This document shows, one piece after another, positions 1-6,753 of a stretch of 9,161 nucleotides of DNA. Position 1 is the stretch's first letter; the number at the start of each line of letters is the position of its first letter. The notes beneath the pieces are model-generated. The model saw only the letters and a program-made list of their open reading frames with translations, was not told where the DNA came from and ran no database searches. The DNA comes from CAZMUD01 sp964569715 (GTDB lineage: Bacteria; Chloroflexota; Dehalococcoidia; Dehalococcoidales; UBA2162): contig CAZMUD010000044.1 of NCBI GenBank assembly GCA_964569715.1, positions 1 through 9,161 on the forward strand, written 5' to 3'. The translations under genes were made by a program, and so were the position numbers.

Positions 1-114
1 GAATAACATAATTATGCGCTCTTTTAACAGTAGAGAGTATATATCCCAAAATCTATCACCCCTTGGCCCGCTCTCAACCACTCCAGGTATAACATTCATC
101 GGATAGGTGTTCAT
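1..114 (-). CDS. clpP: ATP-dependent Clp protease proteolytic subunit (N-terminal fragment, runs off the window)
   Basis: ClpP is the serine peptidase of the Clp complex, which degrades unfolded or tagged cytoplasmic proteins together with ClpX/ClpA ATPases. Only the first 38 residues are visible. They begin MNTYPMNVIPGVVES and continue RGDRFWDIYSLLLKERII, which matches the ClpP N-terminal pattern (an IP-x-VVE segment, then RG-R-x-x-DIYS-LLK-RII). The catalytic Ser-His-Asp residues lie outside the window. The ATG is at 114-112, with a consensus AAGGAGG on the minus strand at 128-122, seven bases upstream and inside the end of tig. The ATG overlaps the tig stop codon as ATGA, so the two genes are probably translationally coupled. 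The order tig-clpP is common in bacteria and supports the call. Confidence 0.9.
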   Translation of the reverse strand, partial: MNTYPMNVIPGVVESGPRGDRFWDIYSLLLKERIIMLF

Positions 115-1454
115 TTTCCTTCCTCCTTCGGTGTTGTCTTGGTTTCCTTTTTCCCTTTTCTCTTTGGTGTTGTCTTGGTTTCCTTTGAGCCCTTAGCTAT
201 TTCTACCAGTCGCTGTATAGTTTTCCTGGTAATTAATGTTTGCTCAATCGACTCACGCGCCTGTGGAGTATTTAGAACTTTCTCCAGTTCCTCTTTATTC
301 TCAGTGGCACTTTTCTTAATGTTTGCAATCTCAGTATCTATCTCAGAGTCACTGGCTTCAATCTTTTCCTCCTCGACAATCTTACCCAACACAAGAGACC
401 GGGTAGTCCTCTTAGTAGCTAATGGGCGTAGTTCTTCACGTAGCTCCTCCTCTGTCTTCTTAATATTTCTAAGATACTCCTCCAGTTCCTGGTTACCTCG
501 CTGGAAGCGCTGGCTAAGAATTCGGTTAATTTCCACTTCCACCAAGATTGGCGGAAACTCCAGTTCGGTAAGTCCAACTACAGTGTCAATTACCCGCTCT
601 TCAAAATCTGTCCTGGCTTTCTCCTCAGCTCTGAGCTTCAGTTCAGAAGAGACCCCTTTTCGGAGTAAGTCCAAGGTCTTGAAGTCAGGGTTAATTTCCG
701 TGGCAAACTCATCATTTAGCTCGGGGAGTATCTCCTGTTTGATTTCGGCAACTTTCACCTTGAACCAAGGCTCCTTTCCAACCAGTTCGCTTCTAGGATA
801 GTCTGAGGGCAACTGGAGCTTGAACTCCTTTTCTTCATCCCTGTTCATCCCGACTAATTGCTCGGCAAATCCCGGCGCAGGAAAGGATAGGTCATGAAGA
901 ACCTGATATTGAGCTCCTTTCTGGTTTATAAAAGGCTTATCTTCAATACTGCTCTCAACATCAAAAACTACCAAGTCACCGAAATCTACCGTACGCTCTA
1001 CAGGCTCCCAGATAGCGTGCTGATGGCGCAGTTGTTCTATTACCTCACCAACATCACTCTTGGTCACTCTAACACGCTCTGGCGTAACTTGAATATGCTG
1101 GTAATCACCAAGCTTAACCTTAGGCTTTAACGGCACTATTGCCTTAAACACCAGAGGCTCGGTTTGAGTTACTTCAATCTGTGGATGAGCGATAGCTTCA
1201 ACTTCTTGTTCCTTGATGGCTTTCTCGTAAGCTTGAGGAACCAGATTATTTAGCGCATCCTCAAGGAGGCTTTCTCTACCTATGTAGCGTTCCAATATAG
1301 CCCGTGGTGCCTTCCCCTGACGGAAACCAGGAATCTTCGCTTTCTTAACCAGACGATGGTAGGACCCCTCCAGGGACTCCTCTACCTCAGCCGGCTCCAT
1401 CTCAATGGTCAGGAACGCCTGACTATTTTCTATTTTCTCGTTGGTTACTTTCAC
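111..1454 (-). CDS. tig: Trigger factor, ribosome-associated chaperone
   Basis: Trigger factor binds the ribosomal tunnel exit and shields nascent chains. The 447-residue protein has the usual three parts: a ribosome-binding domain (about 1-115) with the signature GFRQGKAP at 43-50, a PPIase/FKBP-like domain (about 155-245), and a helical SurA-like chaperone domain (about 250-420). Length is normal to slightly long because of a Lys/Thr/Glu-rich tail (421-447) made of a 12-residue repeat. The start is GTG at 1454-1452, with GGAG on the minus strand at 1463-1460. It lies 21 nt after the aspS stop and its TGA overlaps the clpP ATG, so it is the middle gene of an aspS-tig-clpP operon. Family assignment is secure; PPIase activity cannot be judged from sequence. 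Confidence 0.96.
   Translation of the reverse strand: MKVTNEKIENSQAFLTIEMEPAEVEESLEGSYHRLVKKAKIPGFRQGKAPRAILERYIGRESLLEDALNNLVPQAYEKAIKEQEVEAIAHPQIEVTQTEPLVFKAIVPLKPKVKLGDYQHIQVTPERVRVTKSDVGEVIEQLRHQHAIWEPVERTVDFGDLVVFDVESSIEDKPFINQKGAQYQVLHDLSFPAPGFAEQLVGMNRDEEKEFKLQLPSDYPRSELVGKEPWFKVKVAEIKQEILPELNDEFATEINPDFKTLDLLRKGVSSELKLRAEEKARTDFEERVIDTVVGLTELEFPPILVEVEINRILSQRFQRGNQELEEYLRNIKKTEEELREELRPLATKRTTRSLVLGKIVEEEKIEASDSEIDTEIANIKKSATENKEELEKVLNTPQARESIEQTLITRKTIQRLVEIAKGSKETKTTPKRKGKKETKTTPKEEGK
126..186 (-). repeat. 36-nt period tandem repeat in the tig 3' end
   Basis: Positions 126-150 and 162-186 are identical at 24 of 25 bases with a period of 36 nt (12 codons). Translated on the minus strand, this gives two copies of a K-G-x-K-E-T-K-T-T-P-K unit in the disordered, basic tail of trigger factor. 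The period is a multiple of three, so copy-number change would keep the frame. Confidence 0.85.
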
Positions 1455-1475
1455 TATTTCTCCAGCAGTCGGTAA

Positions 1476-3269
1476 CTACTCCTCCCGCAACCGCAGGTGT
1501 AATGCAGCCAGTTGCTCCTCGGTAACTGGCGAAGGCGCATTAAAGGTCAAATCAGCAGCACTCTGATTCTTGGGAAAAGCAATTACCTCTCTGATGGTTT
1601 CCTCTCCTGCCAGCAGCATTACAATACGGTCAATACCGAGGGCTATACCACCATGAGGCGGAGCACCATACTTAAAAGCCTCTAGCAGGTGGCCGAAAAG
1701 CTCCTCAACCTCTCCATCGCTGTAACCCAGCAGTCTAAACAGTTTTCTTTGAAGCTCGTTAGTGTAAATCCTGAGGCTGCCACCACCAATTTCATACCCA
1801 TTACATATAAAATCGTAATGTTTGCCCCGTACTTTTTCCGGAGCACTATCTAATAAGGGGACATCCTCATCCCTTGGCGCGGTGAATGGATGATGCATTG
1901 GCTCCCACCGTCCTGTCTCTTTATCTTGTTCTAACAGCGGGAAATCCACAATAAAGGCAAAGGCAAAAAGCTCAGGCTCAGCCAGCTTAAGCCGATGACC
2001 CATCTTCTGGCGTAGTTCACTCAGTGCCATATCAACCAGCCTATGTTCACCAGCAATGACAAGCAGAAGGTCTCCCATATTGGCGCCTAAGCGTTTGGCC
2101 ATCTCCTTGACCTGGTCTAAGGTTAAATATTTAGCTGCTACAGACCTTATCATTTCAAGAGTTAAATCGTCCAAGCTACCAGCCGAGTTGCTCAGTGAGA
2201 TAGTTAATAAACCCCCACCTCCAAGACTCTGCACCAGTTTATTCAGCTCATTAAGCTGACTGCGGGTATAGTTGGCACAGCCGGGGGCACATATACCCTT
2301 CACTTTTCCCCCTTCAGCGATAGCCGAACGGAAAACAGAGAAGCTAGATTGGGCAGCAATATCTGATAGGTCTCCTACCTCCAGACCAAAGCGTAAATCA
2401 GGCTTATCCGTACCGTAACGCTCCATTGCCTCAGTGTAGCTAAGGCGAGGGAAAGGTTTTATCAGCCGCAATTCAGGTTTAATCACCTCTACCATAGAGG
2501 TAAGAAGCTCTTCAATCAGATTGAGGATGTCCTCCTCCTCAACGAAGCTCATTTCAAGGTCAAGCTGAGTGAATTCGGGTTGGCGGTCAGCACGGGTGTC
2601 CTCATCACGAAAGCATCTGGCTATTTGAAAGTATTTCTCTAAGCCGGCTACCATTAATAGTTGTTTTAGCTGCTGTGGAGACTGAGGTAGAGCATAGAAC
2701 TTGCCAGGATGAAGGCGGCTAGGCACCAGATAATCGCGCGCCCCCTCAGGGGTACTCTTAATCAGGACGGGTGTTTCCACCTCAATAAACTCCCTAGTAT
2801 CCAGGAAATCGCGAATAAATTTTACTACTCGGTGGCGAAGGATTAGATTCTTCTGCATTCGAGCCCGGCGCAGGTCAAGGTAGCGATACTTGAGGCGAAG
2901 GCTTTCCTCCACCTCGGTGTCCTCATTGATATAGAAAGGCGGTGTCCTTGATGGATTAAGTATAGTGGTATTCTGAACGATAACCTCAATCTCACCGGTA
3001 GGCAGCTGAGGGTTCTCAGTTCCCGGAGGGCGGAGGGCAACCTCACCACTAATGCTAACTACATATTCATTACGCATCTCACTGGCTATTTCATGGCACA
3101 CTTTTGATGTTTCCGGATTAAACACTACCTGAACTATGCCCTCCCGGTCACGCAGGTCGATAAACGTCAATCCACCATGGTCCCGACGGCGGTCTACCCA
3201 ACCAGCCAGGGTTACCTTAGCACCGACATGCTTCTTATTCAACTCGCCACAACTGTGAGTTTTGAGCAA
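1476..3269 (-). CDS. aspS: Aspartate--tRNA ligase, bacterial type (possibly non-discriminating Asp/Asn)
   Basis: Class II synthetase that charges tRNA-Asp with aspartate in the cytoplasm. The 597 residues match the bacterial form: an N-terminal OB-fold anticodon-binding domain (1-110, with WVDRRRDHGG at 24-33), class II motif 1 (about 161-176), motif 2 (FRDEDTRADRQPEFTQLDLE, 220-239), a bacterial GAD insertion (about 290-430) and motif 3 (GGIALGIDRIVMLLAG, 540-555). The start is TTG at 3269-3267, chosen because a consensus AGGAGG lies six bases upstream and the protein begins at the expected family N-terminus. His31 and Gly83 occupy the positions that, in characterised enzymes, separate non-discriminating AspRS (His/Gly, as in Pseudomonas aeruginosa) from discriminating E. 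coli AspRS (Leu/Lys). It may therefore also make Asp-tRNA-Asn for GatCAB. It is first in the operon with tig and clpP. Confidence 0.97.
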   Translation of the reverse strand: MLKTHSCGELNKKHVGAKVTLAGWVDRRRDHGGLTFIDLRDREGIVQVVFNPETSKVCHEIASEMRNEYVVSISGEVALRPPGTENPQLPTGEIEVIVQNTTILNPSRTPPFYINEDTEVEESLRLKYRYLDLRRARMQKNLILRHRVVKFIRDFLDTREFIEVETPVLIKSTPEGARDYLVPSRLHPGKFYALPQSPQQLKQLLMVAGLEKYFQIARCFRDEDTRADRQPEFTQLDLEMSFVEEEDILNLIEELLTSMVEVIKPELRLIKPFPRLSYTEAMERYGTDKPDLRFGLEVGDLSDIAAQSSFSVFRSAIAEGGKVKGICAPGCANYTRSQLNELNKLVQSLGGGGLLTISLSNSAGSLDDLTLEMIRSVAAKYLTLDQVKEMAKRLGANMGDLLLVIAGEHRLVDMALSELRQKMGHRLKLAEPELFAFAFIVDFPLLEQDKETGRWEPMHHPFTAPRDEDVPLLDSAPEKVRGKHYDFICNGYEIGGGSLRIYTNELQRKLFRLLGYSDGEVEELFGHLLEAFKYGAPPHGGIALGIDRIVMLLAGEETIREVIAFPKNQSAADLTFNAPSPVTEEQLAALHLRLREE

Positions 3270-3275
3270 AAGCTG

Positions 3276-3281
3276 CCTCCT
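3276..3281 (-). promoter_or_regulatory. Shine-Dalgarno that fixes the TTG start of aspS
   Basis: On the minus strand this reads AGGAGG, six bases before TTG at 3269-3267. No ATG or GTG with a comparable site is close, so the TTG is the best-supported start. Confidence 0.75.
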
Positions 3282-3312
3282 GACAGAGAAAGTCTAGCCT
3301 TGCTAATAGCTG

Positions 3313-3342
3313 ATTATAGCGTATAAGGATGGTGCTCTTCAA
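3313..3342 (-). promoter_or_regulatory. Predicted sigma-70 promoter for the aspS-tig-clpP operon
   Basis: On the minus strand, TTGAAG (3342-3337) and a perfect TATAAT (3318-3313) are separated by 18 bases. Transcription would start near 3306, giving a leader of about 35-40 nt that contains the AGGAGG of aspS. It is back to back with the promoter of the rightward operon. Confidence 0.6.
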
Positions 3343-3362
3343 CTTGGGTCAGATAAGGTAAA

Positions 3363-3391
3363 TTGACACATCCAGAGTTTAATACTATCAT
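3363..3391 (+). promoter_or_regulatory. Near-consensus sigma-70 promoter for the rightward operon; predicts a leaderless mRNA
   Basis: A perfect TTGACA (3363-3368), a 17-base spacer and TATCAT (3386-3391, one mismatch to TATAAT). A start site 6-9 bases after the -10 box falls at about 3397-3400, directly against the ATG at 3401. There is no Shine-Dalgarno between the promoter and the ATG, so the message is predicted to be leaderless or nearly so. Confidence 0.65.
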
Positions 3392-3400
3392 ATTAAAGAT

Positions 3401-4609
3401 ATGGCAAAAACAATTGCGGAAATAAACGATAAGATAAGAGAGGGCAAGGCGCTAGTAGTTACTGCTGAAGAGATAATAGACCTTGTCAAAGAGAAGGGCG
3501 TGAAAAAAGCAGCGCAGGAAGTAGATGTAGTTACTACCGGCACCTTTAGCCCGATGTGTTCATCCAGCGCCTACTTTAATGTTGGACATACCAGCCCACG
3601 AATAAAGCTAGGTGGTGGCCGAGTCTACCTCAATGATGTACTGGCTTATACCGGAATAGCTGCAGTGGATATACTCATTGGCGCTGGTGCCCTCCCTGAT
3701 GATGACCCCAGAAATAGAATTCATCCCGGTGAATTCAATTACGGTGGCGGACATGTAATCGAGGAACTTGTCGCCGGTAAAGACATAAGACTGGTAGCCA
3801 CTGCTTACGGCACAGATTGTTACCCAAGGAGAAGGCTTGAAACCTGGATTAATATCAAAGACCTTAATGAGGCGGTGCTATTTAACCCCAGGAACGCTTA
3901 CCAGAATTATAATGTGGCAGCAAATCTTTCCGATAAGACAATCTATACCTATATGGGTGTATTAAAGCCAAATCTAGGTAATGCCAACTATTCTTCTGCC
4001 GGGCAGCTCTCACCCCTATTTAATGACCCCTACTATAAGACCATTGGCATAGGCACCAAAATATTCTTGGGCGGCGGCACAGGCTTTGTCGCCTGGCAAG
4101 GCACTCAGCATAACCCTGATGTGCTCCGCTCTGAGAATGGGGTACCCAGGAGGAGTGCCGGGACACTGGCGGTAATAGGTGACTTGAAGCAGATGAAGCC
4201 ACAGTGGCTGGTAGGAACGAGTATGCTGGGCTACGGCTGCAACCTCAGTGTGGGCATTGGCATCCCTATCCCTATACTCTCTGAAGAAATGTTACAATAT
4301 ACTACTGTGACTGATGCTGATATTTATGCTCCGGTTATAGATTATTCACAGGCTTATCCCCAGATGAAACCCGATATCCTTGGTGAAGTCAGCTATGCCC
4401 AACTAAAGAGCGGCAAGATAACGATTCGGGGTAAGAAGGTGCCCACAGCTTCACTATCTAGTTACCCACGGGCGTTAGAAATTGCCAACACTCTAAAGGA
4501 ATGGATACTAAATGGTAAATTCCTGCTAACGGAACCAGTGGCACCTCTGCCCGGTGTGGAGTCAGGCATAACTTTTAAGCCTCTGAAAGAGCGCCCGATA
4601 GAGGAGTAG
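3401..4609 (+). CDS. COG1900/DUF39 homocysteine biosynthesis protein (MA1821-like, without CBS domains)
   Basis: This family was shown in Methanosarcina acetivorans (MA1821) to be needed for homocysteine formation using sulfide, starting from aspartate semialdehyde. The 402 residues cover the DUF39 domain alone; the C-terminal CBS domains found in some homologues are absent. Cys53 (in TGTFSPMCSSS) and Cys140 (in YGTDCYPRR) fit the two conserved cysteines described for the family and are candidates for carrying a persulfide. Gly-rich segments (NYGGGH 113-118, FLGGGTGFVAWQGTQHNP 222-239, TSMLGYGCNLSVGIGIPI 273-290) are also family-like. The ATG at 3401 follows the promoter directly and has no Shine-Dalgarno. 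Its usual partners, the NIL-ferredoxin and COG2122 protein, lie downstream on the same strand, separated from it by a crotonase gene. Confidence 0.88.
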   Translation: MAKTIAEINDKIREGKALVVTAEEIIDLVKEKGVKKAAQEVDVVTTGTFSPMCSSSAYFNVGHTSPRIKLGGGRVYLNDVLAYTGIAAVDILIGAGALPDDDPRNRIHPGEFNYGGGHVIEELVAGKDIRLVATAYGTDCYPRRRLETWINIKDLNEAVLFNPRNAYQNYNVAANLSDKTIYTYMGVLKPNLGNANYSSAGQLSPLFNDPYYKTIGIGTKIFLGGGTGFVAWQGTQHNPDVLRSENGVPRRSAGTLAVIGDLKQMKPQWLVGTSMLGYGCNLSVGIGIPIPILSEEMLQYTTVTDADIYAPVIDYSQAYPQMKPDILGEVSYAQLKSGKITIRGKKVPTASLSSYPRALEIANTLKEWILNGKFLLTEPVAPLPGVESGITFKPLKERPIEE

Positions 4610-4634
4610 AACTGTGTGGGAGGCTATTAAGTAA

Positions 4635-4668
4635 AGTGAAGCTGTAAAGTAATTGTGGCAGTTTCACT
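4635..4668 (+). other. Stem-loop between the COG1900 and crotonase genes
   Basis: AGTGAAGCTG (4635-4644) pairs with CAGTTTCACT (4659-4668) over ten base pairs, one of them G-U, with a 14-nt loop. There is no following T-run, so it is not a convincing intrinsic terminator. It could be a processing or mRNA-stability element in the 90-nt intergenic space. Confidence 0.35.
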
Positions 4669-4699
4669 CCATTGATTAAGTTAAAAGGAGGGGCTCATA

Positions 4700-5521
4700 A
4701 TGGCATACGAAGAGATTATTTACACTATAGAGAATAACAATATAGCTGTTATCACGCTAAACCGACCCGAGGCGATGAATGCTTTGACTCACAAAACTCA
4801 CGCTGAATTACGCCAAGCAATTGAGGAGGCTGACAAGGATAGCAATATAAGGGTGATTGTAATTACTGGAGCCGGCAGGGGGTTTTGTTCTGGCGATGAC
4901 GTAAAGGTTATCTTTGGGGCTGGTGAAGGTGCCGGGGAGGAGGAAGAGCTAAAAGGAAAGGAAACAATGTTGGGGCGTTTACAGGGGAAGGAGCTCTTGG
5001 GTGGCGGTGGGGCAGTACTATTAACCATTAACAAGCCTTCTATTGCTGCAGTTAATGGGGCTGCTGTTGGTTATGGCTGTGATATTACCTTGATGTGTGA
5101 TATGAGAGTAGCTTCAGAAAAAGCCAGGTTTGGAGAGGCCTTTCTAAGAGTAGGGCTGATACCTGACCAGGCAATGCTTGTATTGCCAAGATTGGTTGGT
5201 CTAGCCAAGGCTTACGAGCTTATTCTGACCACTGATATTATTGACGCTAATGAGGCATTCCGTATCGGCTTGGTGAACAAGGTTGTGCCTCATGAAGAGC
5301 TGATGCAAGCAACGATGGAACTGGCAGCTAAGGTAGCCAGTAAACCACCTATATCAGTGCGACTGGCCAAGGAAGGCGTTCGTCGTGGTCTCAACATGCC
5401 ACTTCATGAGTGGGATGAGTGGCACGCTTTAGCTTTCACTTTCTGCACTGAAACAGAAGACCATAAGGAAGGTTCACGAGCTTTTGTCGAGAAAAGAGAG
5501 CCTGTGTTCAAGGGTAGGTAG
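4700..5521 (+). CDS. Crotonase-superfamily protein (enoyl-CoA hydratase/isomerase-like, reaction uncertain)
   Basis: The 273-residue protein has the enoyl-CoA hydratase/isomerase fold, with segments VITLNRPEAMNAL (17-29), the first oxyanion-hole segment GFCSGDD (61-67) and the second NGAAVGYGCD (119-128). It probably acts on an acyl-CoA thioester. Position 128 is Asp and position 148 is Phe, where rat mitochondrial hydratase has its catalytic Glu144 and Glu164, so ordinary hydratase chemistry is doubtful. Many crotonase members (isomerases, hydrolases, decarboxylases) differ at these sites. A Gly/Glu-rich stretch (73-104) lies where the family has a variable loop. Start ATG is at 4700 with AAGGAGG at 4685-4691. 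It lies between two homocysteine-pathway genes, but nothing in the sequence shows that it works in that pathway. Confidence 0.85.
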   Translation: MAYEEIIYTIENNNIAVITLNRPEAMNALTHKTHAELRQAIEEADKDSNIRVIVITGAGRGFCSGDDVKVIFGAGEGAGEEEELKGKETMLGRLQGKELLGGGGAVLLTINKPSIAAVNGAAVGYGCDITLMCDMRVASEKARFGEAFLRVGLIPDQAMLVLPRLVGLAKAYELILTTDIIDANEAFRIGLVNKVVPHEELMQATMELAAKVASKPPISVRLAKEGVRRGLNMPLHEWDEWHALAFTFCTETEDHKEGSRAFVEKREPVFKGR

Positions 5522-5596
5522 GCAAGGTCTGTTGTTCTTGCTAATGAATAAGAAGGAATATTACAGTAAAGACCAGTTTTACCAGAGGTGATAGGC

Positions 5597-6007
5597 ATGG
5601 CTGTTTCAAAAAGAATAGTTCTACGTTTCCCAAGGCGCTTGGTAGACAGACCTATTGTCTACAGATTAATCAAGGACTACGACCTTGAGTTTAATATTCT
5701 AAAGGCTTCGGTCACTCCGGACGAAGAAGGCCTCATGGTGTTGGAATTGCGTGGAGAACAGGATAACTATGATAAAGGTATTAGCTATTTAACTAAAACC
5801 GGAGTGAGAATCCAGTCACTCAGCCAAGACGTAACTCGGAATGAGGAGCGGTGCACTCACTGTGGTGCCTGCATAACTATTTGTCCTACCGGTGCTTTTG
5901 AACTCGACCCTTTAACCCGACAGGTTCAATTTGATAATGAAAAGTGCCTAGCCTGTGGACTATGTATCAAGGCTTGCCCTCCAAGAGCGATGGAGTTGCA
6001 TTTTTAG
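5597..6007 (+). CDS. NIL-domain 2x[4Fe-4S] ferredoxin (MA1822-like, homocysteine biosynthesis)
   Basis: Small redox or sulfur-transfer protein. In M. acetivorans the homologue MA1822 is needed, with the COG1900 protein, for homocysteine synthesis from sulfide. Of the 136 residues, 1-76 form a NIL domain and 80-136 a bacterial-type ferredoxin with two full CxxCxxCxxxCP motifs: Cys86/89/92/96 and Cys117/120/123/127. All eight cluster ligands are present. The chosen start is ATG at 5597, with a GAGGTGAT Shine-Dalgarno at 5585-5592. An in-frame GTG at 5588 would lie inside that site and is rejected. The stop is three bases before the COG2122 gene, so the two are tightly linked. NIL domains also occur in methionine ABC transporter ATPases, consistent with a sulfur amino acid connection. 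Confidence 0.92.
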   Translation: MAVSKRIVLRFPRRLVDRPIVYRLIKDYDLEFNILKASVTPDEEGLMVLELRGEQDNYDKGISYLTKTGVRIQSLSQDVTRNEERCTHCGACITICPTGAFELDPLTRQVQFDNEKCLACGLCIKACPPRAMELHF

Positions 6008-6010
6008 CTA

Positions 6011-6736
6011 ATGTATGAGCCTAGAACCTATCGACACTGGGTTAAAGGCAAGGGCTTGGTCTCCTTTAATGTAGTAGTAAAGGAGACCGATTTATACATT
6101 CGTGCCTCAAGAAACCTTAAAAGCAAAGCCCTTAAACTGGTACTTAGATATCGTGACACGCTGGAAAGGTATATCGAGCGACACCCGTCATTTCTAAGCT
6201 CACTCGACCCCCTCCCTGTTAGTGATGATGCCCCTCACATTGTAAAGTCGATGTTAGAGTCGGCGATGAAAGCTGGAGTTGGTCCCATGGCTTCAGTAGC
6301 AGGGGCTATAACTGAATTTGTTGGCACTGAGCTGCTAGCCTTTGCACCAGAGGTAATTGTAGAAAATGGCGGCGACATATTTCTAAAGAGCTTGGGGAAA
6401 AGGATAGTAGGTATATACGCCGGCAAATCGCCGCTAACCGGCAAAATCGGTCTGGAAATTAAGGGGGAGGAAACACCATTAGGAATCTGCACCTCTTCCG
6501 GGACAGTAGGACATTCGCTGAGTTATGGAAAGACCGACGCTGTAGTAGTGCTTGCTCAATCAGCCACCCTGGCTGATGCTGCCGCCACAGCTATAGGCAA
6601 TCTGATTAAGCAACCAGGAGATATCCCGAGTGGGATTGAACTGGCTAAGGGTATTGAAGGGTTAAAGGGATTGCTAATCATTAAGGACGACCAGGTGGGG
6701 CTTTGGGGCGAAGTAAAAATTTGCAAGACAAGCTAA
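6011..6736 (+). CDS. UPF0280/COG2122 ApbE-like protein
   Basis: COG2122 proteins resemble the ApbE flavin transferase fold and co-occur with COG1900 and the NIL-ferredoxin in anaerobes; the M. acetivorans member (MA1715) has been tied to sulfur assimilation. The 241 residues look complete. Family segments are AGVGPMASVAGAITEFVG (88-105), VENGGDIFL (117-125), GICTSSGTVGHSLSYGKTDA (158-177) and an Ala-rich helix (183-195). The second and third correspond to the metal/flavin-binding part of ApbE-type proteins. ATG at 6011 lies three bases after the ferredoxin stop and lacks its own Shine-Dalgarno, so translation probably depends on re-initiation. No signal peptide is visible, unlike many ApbE proteins, so it is likely cytoplasmic. 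The precise reaction is not established. Confidence 0.9.
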   Translation: MYEPRTYRHWVKGKGLVSFNVVVKETDLYIRASRNLKSKALKLVLRYRDTLERYIERHPSFLSSLDPLPVSDDAPHIVKSMLESAMKAGVGPMASVAGAITEFVGTELLAFAPEVIVENGGDIFLKSLGKRIVGIYAGKSPLTGKIGLEIKGEETPLGICTSSGTVGHSLSYGKTDAVVVLAQSATLADAAATAIGNLIKQPGDIPSGIELAKGIEGLKGLLIIKDDQVGLWGEVKICKTS

Positions 6737-6753
6737 AATCGCCAGTTAATGCC

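Noticed and set aside
139..801. Long open frame on the plus strand opposite tig (220 codons), Ser/Phe-rich
   Set aside because: It is the antisense shadow of the Lys/Glu-rich C-terminal half of trigger factor; no family resemblance and no ribosome-binding site were seen.
5522..5541. Short inverted repeat GCAAG/CTTGC after the crotonase gene as a terminator
   Set aside because: Only five base pairs, and no following T-run.
5588..5596. GTG start at 5588 for the NIL-ferredoxin
   Set aside because: The GTG is part of the GAGGTGAT ribosome-binding site of the ATG at 5597, and no site lies upstream of it.
6703..6736. Fusion or deliberate overlap of the E1-like frame with the COG2122 gene
   Set aside because: The upstream codons in that frame only mirror the COG2122 3' end and show no E1 homology before about 6745.
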